Below are positions 45,265 through 53,672 of a stretch of DNA of 64,000 nucleotides, in pieces. Source of the stretch: Planctomyces sp. GTDB taxonomy: Bacteria; Planctomycetota; Planctomycetia; Planctomycetales; Planctomycetaceae. The translations under genes and the position numbers were made by a program. Below the pieces are notes generated by a model that had not been told where the DNA came from, ran no database searches, and saw only the letters and a program-made list of their open reading frames with translations. The stretch covers positions 1-64,000 of the forward strand of contig JAEUIH010000028.1 in the NCBI GenBank assembly GCA_016795105.1. The letters run 5' to 3'. Every line of letters begins with the position of its first letter. Position 1 is the first letter of the stretch.

Positions 45265-45813
45265 ATGAAACGTTTGCGGATTTTCGGATGGCGACTGTTG
45301 GCTGCTGTTGCTGTCATGCTGGGTGTTTATGGTATCGCCGACCGAGGATTACTCCTCGACAGTGCGTTCTCAAGCCCCGGCCCGGTCTCCGCACCTCAAC
45401 TTCAAACCGGCGACGATGAGATTGCAGCGCAACCTCAAAAGCAGGATGTCGAAGAGTTCATGGCTCGAAAGCTCAAATCATCGCAGCGGACGATTGAGGG
45501 AGTCATGACAAACGACTTTCAGCTGATTCGCGATGAATGCTCAAAGATGGTTGATCTCAGTCGACATGCAGCATGGAAGCAATTGGCGAGTCCGGTTTAT
45601 ATTCAGGACACCGCCGATTTTGTTGCAGCAGCTGAATTCCTTGAGAAGATGGCAGCCGCGGAAGATGCAGAAGGAACGTCGATGGCATTTTCACGATTAA
45701 CGGCATCTTGTGCGAACTGTCACCTGCATGTGCGTACTCCACGAGTTGCACAGCTGAAGTACAACGGTCTGCCTGAGGGCAGACAACTTCTGGAGATTGC
45801 TCGACTCCCCTGA
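45265..45813 (+). CDS. Cytochrome c'-like protein, paralogue 2
   Basis: A 182-residue exported protein. The ATG follows AAGGA. A signal segment (LLAAVAVMLGVYGIA) precedes a linker and a helical domain beginning EEFMARKLKSSQRTIEGVMT, parallel to the corresponding start of paralogue 1 (RLKLDASNKILEGLCT). The haem motif CANCH sits near residue 152 (TASCANCHLHVRTPRV). One c-type haem is predicted. Confidence 0.8.
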   Translation: MKRLRIFGWRLLAAVAVMLGVYGIADRGLLLDSAFSSPGPVSAPQLQTGDDEIAAQPQKQDVEEFMARKLKSSQRTIEGVMTNDFQLIRDECSKMVDLSRHAAWKQLASPVYIQDTADFVAAAEFLEKMAAAEDAEGTSMAFSRLTASCANCHLHVRTPRVAQLKYNGLPEGRQLLEIARLP

Positions 45814-45856
45814 CAGTCCGTGAAGAAGGCTGGCAAGCAACGACCGGGAGCAATCG

Positions 45857-46327
45857 TTATTTGTTGGCATTGAGTTCAAAGTCGCGGATATAGTCGTGGC
45901 AGGCGATGCAGGTTGCCGTCAGATTCTGCTGATAGTAGGCCGCCCCTGCCATGTTCTCTTCCTGAGCCATTTTCTCCAGACGAGCTGCCTGTCGCATGAA
46001 TTCCATGCGAAAATGTTCGTAGACTTCATCGTCCGTATCGCCCTTTTCCCAGCCGGATGGTGGGTCGAGGCTCATCAGTTTCATGGCTCCGGCAGCATCG
46101 GCGATTCGTTTGTAGTCGTGAGTCACGAGGCCTTCGAGAACACGTTGTGCATTGCTCAGCTTTGCAAGCATCAGCGGGCCGACGGGTTGCTTGATGATGC
46201 GTTCCTGCGACGATTCGACGGGAATTGGAGTGACTCGGTCCTGGGCCTCTGCATTCCATGCCGACCACACCCCAAACGAAAGCACACTCAGGCCCGCCGC
46301 CACTCCGAGTTTGGCCATATTGATCAT
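45857..46327 (-). CDS. Cytochrome c'-like protein, paralogue 3
   Basis: A 156-residue exported protein on the opposite strand to its two relatives. A signal peptide (LGVAAGLSVLSFGVWSAWNAEA) leads into MLAKLSNAQRVLEGLVTHDY, matching the helix start of paralogues 1 and 2. The haem motif CIACH lies six codons from the well-matched end (TATCIACHDYIRDFEL). It converges with paralogue 2, with 43 bp between their stops. This arrangement suggests an inverted duplication. Confidence 0.82.
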   Translation of the reverse strand: MINMAKLGVAAGLSVLSFGVWSAWNAEAQDRVTPIPVESSQERIIKQPVGPLMLAKLSNAQRVLEGLVTHDYKRIADAAGAMKLMSLDPPSGWEKGDTDDEVYEHFRMEFMRQAARLEKMAQEENMAGAAYYQQNLTATCIACHDYIRDFELNANK

Positions 46328-46490
46328 CTGAAACTCACCTTTAGAAAAACCGGATTGCCAAATCCACTTCTGACTTCCTGGAATTTGAATGGATTTGAGA
46401 CCAATACCGCAAGACCGGGTTGGTCATTCGGTCGAGAATTCCAGGTCCGGGTTCTTTATTGCCAAGTCTTTATTCAGGATTGAACTTCCC

Positions 46491-46859
46491 ATGCTGGCGA
46501 TTATTGCACACGACGCGAAGAAAGAAGACATGCTTCAGTTTGTAAGAGCTCATGTGGATTTCTTTCGCACAAAACAACTGGTCGCAACCGGGAATACCGG
46601 ACGCATGTTGTCAGAGAATCTGGGACTGACCATTGAAAGGGTCGCCCATGGGCCGTACGGAGGTGACCTGATTATTGGAGGACGTGTGGCAGAAGGACTG
46701 ATTGAGGCAATTCTCTTCTTCAGAGATCCTCTGACCGCCCAGCCACATGAGCCAGACGTATCGGCACTGATGCGAGTCTGTGATGTTCACAATGTGCCGC
46801 TGGCAACCAATCAATCCACAGCCCACGCCGTTGTCCAAATGCTGCAGACAGCAACCTAG
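46491..46859 (+). CDS. mgsA: Methylglyoxal synthase
   Basis: A 122-residue enzyme that converts dihydroxyacetone phosphate to methylglyoxal and phosphate, a bypass of lower glycolysis. ATG 46491 gives the normal N-terminus MLAIIAHDAKKEDM; a longer frame upstream adds unrelated sequence. The family elements TGNTGRML, the catalytic Asp in GPYGGD, FFRDPLTAQPHEPD and CDVHNVPLATN are all visible. Its TAG stop lies in the head of a family A repeat (CTAGCTTGGGC). Confidence 0.95.
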   Translation: MLAIIAHDAKKEDMLQFVRAHVDFFRTKQLVATGNTGRMLSENLGLTIERVAHGPYGGDLIIGGRVAEGLIEAILFFRDPLTAQPHEPDVSALMRVCDVHNVPLATNQSTAHAVVQMLQTAT

Positions 46860-46880
46860 CTTGGGCAATCCTGCCCGAGC
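46856..46880 (+). repeat. REP-like element (family A), single copy
   Basis: CTAGCTTGGGCAATCC continues to CTGCCCGAGC. It is the same element as at 1-155 and 10908, with CTAG in place of GTAG as head. It contains the mgsA stop codon. Confidence 0.8.
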
Positions 46881-46960
46881 CCGCGCCGGTCCGTCCATGG
46901 CGGGCATCACCTGCGCTGGGAGGATTTCGTCGAGCGTGCGCAGGAGTTGCCAGGATTCGA

Positions 46961-47003
46961 CATCACGGCGGAGCGTCATGAGTATAGTGTCGTGATGGCT
47001 ACT
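46961..47003 (-). repeat. REP-like element (family C), copy 1
   Basis: On the minus strand AAAGTAGCCATCACG begins at the methyltransferase stop (TAG at 46999-47001), and the inverted arm CGTGATG lies at the far end. The plus-strand core CATCACGGCGGAGCGT (46961-46976) is identical in copy 2 at 47824-47839. Confidence 0.75.
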
Positions 47004-47643
47004 TTGTCTGCAGGTGCTGAACCCACGCACTTGGTATGTTGATCCAGATATTGTCGCGACGAATTCGATACTGATCGCAGTATGCTCGAAGCAAATCGTC
47101 AATCGCACAGATTCGTTCGCGTTCTTTTCCTCGAGTAATCACGCGGCGAATTGGTCGTACATACATGTATTCGAAGTAACTCAGCACTCCACCTTTGCGC
47201 AAGAGACGAAAGTACGCATCAGTGATGACTCGTACGAGATCCACCGGGAAATTGTTCAGCGGCAATCCGGAAATCACAAAATCGTAGGGTTCGGAGGTCT
47301 GAAACTCCTGCACCGGAAGTTGATGCACGGTGCACTGCGATGCAACGCGTTTCCAGTGGGGTTCCGATTCAAAGCGAGCCTTGAGAATTCGAACGAACTC
47401 GTCATTCAGCTCAACCAGATCAAAGTGGTCACCAGGTTGAAGTGTCCGAACAATTTCGTCAGTCACCGGCCCAGTACCAGGCCCAATCTCCAGAATGCGG
47501 ACTGGAACCCCCGGAACCCTGGCAGCGAGATAGCTGGTCATCGATCGAGCAAGAAACCGACTGCTTGGGGCAATTGCACCTGTCGTTTCAAATCGCTTTC
47601 GAAACTGTCCGAAAAATGCAAGCTGATTCTTCAGTGTCGACAA
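46999..47643 (-). CDS. SAM-dependent methyltransferase (phospholipid N-methyltransferase-like)
   Basis: A 214-residue class I methyltransferase. The SAM-binding motif I is ILEIGPGTGPVTDEI and motif II is HFDLVELNDEF; a later FVISGLPLNNFP fits the NPPY-like region seen in rRNA adenine and phospholipid methyltransferases. The N-terminus FFGQFRKRFETTGAIAPSS resembles PmtA-type enzymes that methylate phosphatidylethanolamine. The start is TTG with AGGA eight bases upstream. It lies 26 bp downstream of the tRNA-Leu gene on the same strand. The stop is in a family C repeat. Confidence 0.82.
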   Translation of the reverse strand: MSTLKNQLAFFGQFRKRFETTGAIAPSSRFLARSMTSYLAARVPGVPVRILEIGPGTGPVTDEIVRTLQPGDHFDLVELNDEFVRILKARFESEPHWKRVASQCTVHQLPVQEFQTSEPYDFVISGLPLNNFPVDLVRVITDAYFRLLRKGGVLSYFEYMYVRPIRRVITRGKERERICAIDDLLRAYCDQYRIRRDNIWINIPSAWVQHLQTK

Positions 47644-47669
47644 TGTGATGTCCTGCAGACGGAAGAAAA

Positions 47670-47753
47670 TGCGAGAGGGGGGAGTCGAACCCCCACGCCA
47701 GTGAAGGCACAGGATCCTAAATCCAGCGCGTCTGCCAGTTCCGCCACTCTCGC
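47670..47753 (-). tRNA. tRNA-Leu (anticodon UAG)
   Basis: The minus-strand sequence folds into a class II tRNA. Acceptor arms GCGAGAG and CTCTCGC pair fully and the discriminator base is A, as expected for leucine. The D arm, long variable arm and T arm with TTCGA are present. The anticodon loop reads TTTAGGA, giving anticodon TAG (decodes CUN, mainly CUA). The anticodon stem CTGGA/TCCTG has one U-U mismatch. CCA is not encoded. Confidence 0.93.
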
Positions 47754-47821
47754 GTTCGGGGAAGAATAAGCACTCAGACCACGAACCGCAACTCTGCTCG
47801 CAACATTCTCATCGCAAAGTA

Positions 47822-47848
47822 CTCATCACGGCGGAGCGTGATGGTTAC
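47822..47848 (-). repeat. REP-like element (family C), copy 2
   Basis: On the minus strand AAGTAACCATCACG begins at the lysA stop (TAA at 47845-47847). CATCACG and CGTGATG form a 7-bp stem with a 6-base loop. The head is GTAA, one base different from copy 1. Confidence 0.75.
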
Positions 47849-49107
47849 TTTTGCGAGAACTCGCTGAAATCCAGCGTTGCAAAGTAGTCGTCAACGGTTT
47901 CTGCTCGACGGATTTTCTTGACACTGCCATCTGGTCGGACGAGCAGTTCAGCACTGCGGAGTTTTCCGTTGTACTGAAAGCCCATTGCATGACCATGAGC
48001 GCCGGCATCATGAATGACGAGCAGATCTCCGCGTTCGACCACGGGCAGAGGTCGATTGATGGCAAACTTATCGTTGTTTTCACAGAGTGAGCCGACCACA
48101 TCGACGATGCGGTCGTGCGGTGCAGATTCCTTGCCAAGCACGGTGATGTGGTGATAGGCACCGTACATGCCTGGACGCATGAGGTTCGACATACAGGCAT
48201 CAACCCCCACATAGTCGCGGTATATGTGTTTGTGATGGACGGCGCGAGTCACAAGGAATCCGTGAGGGCCGGTGATCATGCGACCGTTTTCCATGAAGAC
48301 TTTGAGTGGGTCGAGTCCTGCCGGAACGACGATCTGGTCGTAGAGTGCCTTCACACCCTTTCCGACGACGTCCAAATCTACAGGCTTTTGCTCCGGTCGA
48401 TATGGGATGCCAATGCCTCCTCCCAGATTCACAAATTCGATCCGCACCCCGATCTCTTTTGAAATGCGGACTGCCAGATCAAACACCATCCTGGCAGTTT
48501 CGACGAAGAAATCGCCGTTGAGTTCATTCGAAGCGACCATGGTGTGAAGACCAAACCGCTTGACTCCGAGATCCCTCAGTTTCCTGTAGCCTTCAAACAG
48601 CTGAGCTTCCGTGAAGCCGTACTTGGCTTCTTCGGGCTTTCCGATGATGACATTGCCTTCGCGAGCTGAACCGGGGTTGTAGCGAAAGCAGAGGATATCC
48701 GGGAGGCCGACACCTTCGCGCAGATAGTCGATGTGCGTAATGTCATCGAGGTTGATAATCGCGCCAAGCTTTTTCGCAGCGGCGTATTCATGAGCCAGAG
48801 TATTGTTCGACGTAAACATGATGTCTTCGCCAGTGATGCCCACTGACTCGGACAGCAGCAACTCAGGAAGACTCGAACAATCCGCTCCCAGGCCTTCTTC
48901 CTTCAGCAGATTGATAATATGCGGATTCGGAGTTGCCTTGACGGCAAAATATTCTTTGAAGTGCGGGTTCCACGAAAATGCTTTCAGCAGGCGTCGCGAT
49001 GTTTCTCGCATACCTCGTTCGTCGTACAGATAGAACGGGGTTGGATATTCCGAAGCGATGCGGGCGATTGTTTCAGCTGAGAACGGGAGTGGCTTTGCAA
49101 TTGACAT
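47845..49107 (-). CDS. lysA: Diaminopimelate decarboxylase
   Basis: A 420-residue PLP enzyme of the alanine-racemase fold that makes lysine from meso-diaminopimelate. The PLP lysine is Lys57 in YFAVKATPNP. Further family motifs are GLGADCSSLPEL, the phosphate loop NLGGGIGIPY, the C-terminal MRPGMYGAYHHI and VGSLCENNDKFA (the usual motif has CESGD). The latter carries the Cys and Glu that come from the partner subunit in the dimer. The gene lies upstream of tRNA-Leu on the same strand. There is no lysine riboswitch that I can see in front of it. Confidence 0.93.
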   Translation of the reverse strand: MSIAKPLPFSAETIARIASEYPTPFYLYDERGMRETSRRLLKAFSWNPHFKEYFAVKATPNPHIINLLKEEGLGADCSSLPELLLSESVGITGEDIMFTSNNTLAHEYAAAKKLGAIINLDDITHIDYLREGVGLPDILCFRYNPGSAREGNVIIGKPEEAKYGFTEAQLFEGYRKLRDLGVKRFGLHTMVASNELNGDFFVETARMVFDLAVRISKEIGVRIEFVNLGGGIGIPYRPEQKPVDLDVVGKGVKALYDQIVVPAGLDPLKVFMENGRMITGPHGFLVTRAVHHKHIYRDYVGVDACMSNLMRPGMYGAYHHITVLGKESAPHDRIVDVVGSLCENNDKFAINRPLPVVERGDLLVIHDAGAHGHAMGFQYNGKLRSAELLVRPDGSVKKIRRAETVDDYFATLDFSEFSQK

Positions 49108-49301
49108 ATGGATTTCTGAGCAAGTTCAAACGGAGGATCAAACACGAATTTCAGCAGCCTCATCAACCGGTGATCAGCTACATCTGCTGTGAGAGGTTTC
49201 AAACCGCAGTGTCGCCGGACACTTCACAGTTTTCAACACAGTTACCCTTCCGGTTTCTTCGAAACTGGCGGACAAGTGGCCTGCAGAATGGCCGCGCTGA
49301 A

Positions 49302-49817
49302 CTATTCGTTCAGGGGGAGCAGTAGCCCGGCGAAGAATCCAGGCCAGTTTCCAATTCCGCTGAGCGGATGGCAAATCAACATTGATGGCTCGGTGTACTC
49401 GACACAGATCGATTCTGTATTTTGGGAGACCGAACTTTCTGAACAGGGTGCACCGAGTTCAATCCAGCGTCGAAAATCGGCAATCACCGACTCTGACAAC
49501 GGCTCGGACGGTGGCATTTCAAGGCCGTCGTAGCAGATCGCCTTGAACAGCAGGCTCTCATCCGGGTCTCCGTCTACAATTGCCGGACCCAGGTCACCGC
49601 CCTGCTTCATGTGTTCAACACTGTCAAGACGCAAACCGCCTGCGGGCTCTTCAACAGAGTCAGAATGACATCGATAACATGAGTCCATCAACACTGGGCG
49701 GATGCGGTTCTCGTAAATGTCCGCTCCGTCTTCGATTCCAGCAAACGTCATGACCGGACTTGTGGGACCAAGTCCGATTGCGATTGCCAAGAAGAATCGT
49801 TGAACGCGAGAAGTCAT
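49302..49817 (-). CDS. Short exported planctomycete-type cytochrome c protein (PSCyt1-like)
   Basis: About 171 residues. ATG 49817 has AAGG upstream; GTG 49820 is the alternative. A signal peptide is followed by YENRIRPVLMDSCYRCHSD, with haem motif CYRCH, and the family stretch GGLRLDSVEHMKQGGDLGPAI and EMPPSEPLSESVI, FRRWIELGAPC. In planctomycetes this domain is nearly always the N-terminus of a much larger DUF1549/DUF1553 protein. Here the frame stops about 45 residues after the domain. No DUF1549-like sequence follows in any frame I could read. It may be a genuine short cytochrome or a truncated relic. Confidence 0.8.
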   Translation of the reverse strand: MTSRVQRFFLAIAIGLGPTSPVMTFAGIEDGADIYENRIRPVLMDSCYRCHSDSVEEPAGGLRLDSVEHMKQGGDLGPAIVDGDPDESLLFKAICYDGLEMPPSEPLSESVIADFRRWIELGAPCSESSVSQNTESICVEYTEPSMLICHPLSGIGNWPGFFAGLLLPLNE

Positions 49818-49837
49818 CACGGTTGCCTTGAACGGAT

Positions 49838-50230
49838 TCAGCCACCAACCATCAGGCCGAGGATAACGAGTCCACCGAACAAAAGGATAGCCCCAACACT
49901 GAACACTAGTCCAAGGATTGCGAAAATCTTCTTCCGATCAGGTTGAAACAGAGCGACAAAACCAAAAATTGCCGCAAACAGTTCCATCAGGCCGATCCCA
50001 ATGACTCCGAAACCGAGCAGCATCAGCTGTGGCGAGTCATCCGGGAGATTTTCAGATTCCATGACTACAGCAGCGACAATCAGAACCACCATGCCCAAAC
50101 CGGACACCAGTGAAAGCAGAAAGGAAACGATGCCGAAGCCCGAGTGTTTTAGTTCCTGGTAAGCTCGTTTCGGTCCGCCATTGTCGTAGGCCGAAGATTG
50201 AGAATACGGGTTCGGAGGATAATCGGGCAT
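49838..50230 (-). CDS. Small membrane protein, hypothetical
   Basis: About 130 residues from ATG 50230; a longer frame reaches 50371 but has no signal for starting there. An N-terminal Tyr/Pro/Ser/Asn stretch (MPDYPPNPYSQSSAYDNGG) is followed by three membrane helices (SFLLSLVSGLGMVVLIVAAV, MLLGFGVIGIGLMELFAAIF and FSVGAILLFGGLVILGLMV). The layout recalls DUF4190-like membrane proteins, where short N-terminal tails precede two or three helices. It ends 17 bp before the small cytochrome gene. Confidence 0.75.
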   Translation of the reverse strand: MPDYPPNPYSQSSAYDNGGPKRAYQELKHSGFGIVSFLLSLVSGLGMVVLIVAAVVMESENLPDDSPQLMLLGFGVIGIGLMELFAAIFGFVALFQPDRKKIFAILGLVFSVGAILLFGGLVILGLMVGG

Positions 50231-50669
50231 CTTGAGACTCACGGGAAACCAACGAAGGGGGCTGTTGTACAGATGATCGCGATTGAAAACTCGGCGGTCA
50301 GATGAAGTATTCCCTCTAAACAAAGAGTACACAAGCGGGTTCAGGGGAAATGCGATGCGATTTGGTTCCACATGCAGTTCAGAATCAGCTTGACGATCAT
50401 TCCGTTTCCGAACAAATGTGGAGGAAAGGGAATGGAACGGCGGAGGTTTGTAGCAGTCGTAGGAGCGTGTAATGCGATCTGCGGTGAATCGTTTCGGGAA
50501 ATTCGATCCCTCATCTCCCGCGAATGGTCGATGAAAGAAGCAGGAAAATTCCGCGTTTTCTCGATTAGCCCGAGTGTTTTGAAGAGCTCCCTCTGGTTTC
50601 CGGAGGTCAACTCGCCCACCATATCGAGATCAAGTTTCCTCAGAAGGTCCGTTGAACGGGTGATTTCCC
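50231..50669. other. Intergenic region between divergent genes
   Basis: About 440 bp. Two overlapping frames can be read across it (105 codons on the plus strand, 145 on the minus strand), but neither has a ribosome site or recognisable composition. No repeat or RNA fold was noted. It should contain promoters for the flanking genes. Confidence 0.5.
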
Positions 50670-52538
50670 ATGTCGCATCGAGTGATTGAAGCCCCTGCAT
50701 TCCGTCGTGGTTTGTCGCGAGCACTGAAGCTTGTGTTAAAGAGCAGTCTTCCGGGTCTTTTGCTGACGACTTGTGCACCGGCAGTTGTCGGATGGCAATC
50801 TGGTCCGGCTGTCGGGATCACCGGGAATGGTGCGGATGGTCAAAGCCGAAGTCAGTCGGTTTTCACGTTTCCACCGGATTCGCCGCGGCGCATTGTTGAG
50901 GGAATCCTGATTGCGCAGGAGCGTGACAGGACTCCGGCGGCTAAGAACTACCTTCGAATGCTGCTTGATCGACAGCTGAGTCCGGGAGAACTTCTGTCTC
51001 TGAAAGAAGAATTTGGGGTCGGAGTATTCCTGCAATTGAATGCTGACCAGTCACTTCAGCCAGATGCTTCGATACTACTGAAGGCGATAAACGATGCGAC
51101 TCAGAAGTCTGTACCGTCGGATGAAAGACTACTGCAGCTTGCTGCTGGTCTGGGGCAAAAAGGACCACAGGAAGAAGCCGCAATCGAGGAGCTGTTTACC
51201 GCCGGCAATCGAGCGGTTGTGCCATTGCTGAATCTGGATCCTTCATCCGCTGCCGGGCGCGTTGGAACTCAGATTCTTGCGTCGAACGTTTACGAACTGC
51301 GCCATGGTTTGGTTGCTGCTCTGGAAACATCAGATGATTCCACTCGTGTTCGAATTGTACGGATGCTTGGACGATGTGGAGATCATGAAGTGGCATTCGA
51401 TGTCATTTCATTCATCCATGCGGCGGACTCTTCGGACGAGTTGCGACAGGTGAGTATTGCAGCTTCGGGCCGACTGCTTGGCAAAGATGTGTCTGAGTGG
51501 ACGGTTCAGAATGTCGCAGATCTGTTAACGGATAAGTCTCTGGAACTACTGCGGACTGCAGGACGGAGACTGCCAAAGACATCTTCGTTCGGTGATCGAC
51601 AGTCCGTACCCTCACTTCCGCAACGGCAGGCTGCCGTCGAGAGAGCGACTGTATTGTCAAAGAAGGCTGTGCAGATTCAGCCTCCAATGATATTGCGTGC
51701 TCAGGCAATCCAATTGCTGGCGGATCTGTCGCTCAAGCCAGTCGATATGACCTCTGCCAGCGTAGCGAACCCGCCTGAGGTGGTTGCTTCAAGTCAGTTC
51801 GGGGAGATCTGTGAGATCGCAATGTTGGAGTCATCGTCGATCGAGATTTCTCCCGGCGTTGTTGCACTCCTGATGCTGGTGCAGGATCGAATTCGAACCG
51901 ATGACTCCTTTACAATTCGTTCAGAGACGCTGAGACATGTGGTAAATTCCACAGATCCGCGAGTTCGACTTTTTGGTGCTCTTGTCAGTCAGCATCCTCG
52001 GGTTGGTGGGAACGGTGGCAGAGTGAAACAGACACTGAGTGCTGTAGCCCATGGAGCAACTGTTCCGGAAGCTGTTGTCATTGACGCAGATCTGCGAACC
52101 GCGCGAGAGCTTGCAGAGTCACTGAAAGATTCCGGCTACCGGGCTCTCGACGCAACCACGGGGATTGACGGGTTCGAATTGGCCGCCGGACAAATGAATT
52201 GTGAACTGATCCTTGTTCACGCAAACTGCGTCTCATGGGATTTGTCACTGACGATTACGAATTTGAGAGCGGATGCGCGAACTCGAATGACGCCGATCGT
52301 GATTTATGGTCCCGAATCGGCAACACGATCGGCAGAGCGGCTGGCTGCGACAATTCCGGGGGTATGGTTTATTTCTGAACCATTGTTTTCCATTCGCACT
52401 GTGACGAATCCTCCGGTCACTCTTGCTGATCAGCTGCTTCTGGAAGGTGTTCCTCTGCCATTACTGTTCGAAGAAGAGCGAACTGTTCTGAAGACACTGG
52501 TTCCTGACGCGACATCGAATGACGTTGCGAACCAGTGA
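50670..52538 (+). CDS. Exported HEAT-like protein with degenerate receiver domain
   Basis: A 622-residue protein. The N-terminus has a basic segment and hydrophobic stretch (SSLPGLLLTTCAPAVVGW), a probable signal or anchor. Residues about 75-440 are helical, with HEAT-like repeats (EEAAIEELFTAGNRAVVPLL, STRVRIVRMLGRCGDHEVAF). Residues about 468-590 resemble a response-regulator receiver: VVIDADLRTARELAESLKD, GYRALDATTGIDGFELA, then the strand CELILVHANCVSW where the phospho-acceptor Asp would be expected but is missing, and MTPIVIYGP. This would be a pseudo-receiver. If exported it would be in an unusual place for such a fold. The N-terminal topology is therefore important and undecided. Confidence 0.78.
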   Translation: MSHRVIEAPAFRRGLSRALKLVLKSSLPGLLLTTCAPAVVGWQSGPAVGITGNGADGQSRSQSVFTFPPDSPRRIVEGILIAQERDRTPAAKNYLRMLLDRQLSPGELLSLKEEFGVGVFLQLNADQSLQPDASILLKAINDATQKSVPSDERLLQLAAGLGQKGPQEEAAIEELFTAGNRAVVPLLNLDPSSAAGRVGTQILASNVYELRHGLVAALETSDDSTRVRIVRMLGRCGDHEVAFDVISFIHAADSSDELRQVSIAASGRLLGKDVSEWTVQNVADLLTDKSLELLRTAGRRLPKTSSFGDRQSVPSLPQRQAAVERATVLSKKAVQIQPPMILRAQAIQLLADLSLKPVDMTSASVANPPEVVASSQFGEICEIAMLESSSIEISPGVVALLMLVQDRIRTDDSFTIRSETLRHVVNSTDPRVRLFGALVSQHPRVGGNGGRVKQTLSAVAHGATVPEAVVIDADLRTARELAESLKDSGYRALDATTGIDGFELAAGQMNCELILVHANCVSWDLSLTITNLRADARTRMTPIVIYGPESATRSAERLAATIPGVWFISEPLFSIRTVTNPPVTLADQLLLEGVPLPLLFEEERTVLKTLVPDATSNDVANQ

Positions 52539-52567
52539 GTGAACAAGCCCGTGAGTGAACGAGGCTG

Positions 52568-52726
52568 TCATCGCGGGCCGCGCAGCATGATGAACCCGAT
52601 CACAATGACGACGATCAGGCCTATTCCGTATTCCTCCGGACTCAGGTTCGAAAGTCCTCGACTGACGATGACTCGAACCTGATACATCCACGACGTGAAA
52701 TCGCTCCAGACTCCTGCCACCAGCAT
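52568..52726 (-). CDS. 52-residue single-pass membrane protein
   Basis: The start ATG 52726 is preceded by GAGGAGG, one of the strongest ribosome sites in the window; an upstream in-frame ATG lacks one. The protein has a soluble N-terminal half with W, F and S residues and a C-terminal membrane helix (YGIGLIVVIVIGFIMLRG). The last residues are RGPR. No family is recognised. A very short gene with such a strong start signal deserves keeping. Confidence 0.7.
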   Translation of the reverse strand: MLVAGVWSDFTSWMYQVRVIVSRGLSNLSPEEYGIGLIVVIVIGFIMLRGPR

Positions 52727-52864
52727 GACGTGCCTCCTCAAAAGTTGAATGAGTGAAGCCTGGAACAGAAAACCGGGCAATGCGGCTGATTTTGTGACAA
52801 CGAAGAGTCGGATCGACAGGATTTCGTCACGGATGACGACTTTAGCGACTTTGCCGCCTCGCTG

Positions 52865-53560
52865 TTAGTTGAGCGATTTCAGAGACTGAATTCGCAATGA
52901 TTCTCGATTGACGAGAGGTTCGCCGAAAGCGGCACCAATCGCCCATCCCCAATAGCGAGCCCGATCCCGGATGTCGTCGATGATGGTTGGGAATTCCTGA
53001 GGTTTGCCCTGAATCAGTTGACTCTGATAGCAGCAGACCGCCTTCATTTTGGTATCGATGTCCTGAGAGATATCCAGCACGAATGTGGGTGTTGGGTGAA
53101 TTCTCAGGTGGATACTGAAGAAGTGCAGCAGCATTGGGGGCCAAAAGGGTGCTCCATCAAGATCGGACCGGCTGAGTTTGGACCAGAAGCGAGCATCATC
53201 GCAGAGACTGCTGGCTGCCACGTGGTCGGGGTGAGCATCCTGCCAGTACGGAGCGAGAATAATGCCAGGTCGCGTCAATCGGAAAACTTCCGCCAGTTTG
53301 CGCCGGGCTTCAAGGGTTGGCTGAAGGCTACGGTTAGGCAAATTGAGACAGGTTCGCCATGCGACACCAAGCACCTCAGTGGCCGCGGCAGTCTCTTTTT
53401 GTCGAACTTCGATTGATCCATTCGGAGTGGGCTCGCCGTTTGTTAATTCAACAATCCCCACTCGCATTTTTTGCCGAACGCATGACGCGACTGTGCCTCC
53501 TACGCTGATTTCAGCGTCATCGGGATGTGGGGCGACAACCAAAACGTCGAGTGGCTGCAT
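52865..53560 (-). CDS. bshB1: LmbE/PIG-L deacetylase, bacillithiol BshB1 type
   Basis: A 231-residue zinc deacetylase. ATG 53560 follows AAGGA and matches the family start ([19 protein letters not shown]). The zinc ligands are in PHPDD and in AHPDH. BshB1-type landmarks follow: [42 protein letters not shown] and [15 protein letters not shown]. BshB1 removes the acetyl group from GlcNAc-malate in bacillithiol synthesis. The related Mca and MshB of mycothiol differ in motif context. The gene is divergent from a small lipoprotein gene; a longer frame upstream would overlap that gene. Confidence 0.88.
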   Translation of the reverse strand: MQPLDVLVVAPHPDDAEISVGGTVASCVRQKMRVGIVELTNGEPTPNGSIEVRQKETAAATEVLGVAWRTCLNLPNRSLQPTLEARRKLAEVFRLTRPGIILAPYWQDAHPDHVAASSLCDDARFWSKLSRSDLDGAPFWPPMLLHFFSIHLRIHPTPTFVLDISQDIDTKMKAVCCYQSQLIQGKPQEFPTIIDDIRDRARYWGWAIGAAFGEPLVNRESLRIQSLKSLN

Positions 53561-53672
53561 TCCTTGATTCCTCTCATCTGGGCGCCAGCCTATAAAATCT
53601 GTTAAGTCTGACATTGTCTTGTCGTTTGCGTGGCTGGCTGTGTCAATCGTCAGCAAGTTAAGGGTAGATAGA

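Noticed and set aside
49108-49301. Lysine riboswitch in front of lysA
   Set aside because: I could not find the expected conserved core or a terminator structure in the upstream segment.
50341-50778. Frames of 145 codons (minus) and 105 codons (plus, 50372-50689) in the gap upstream of 50670
   Set aside because: No ribosome site, no recognisable motif or composition, and each overlaps a better gene at one end.
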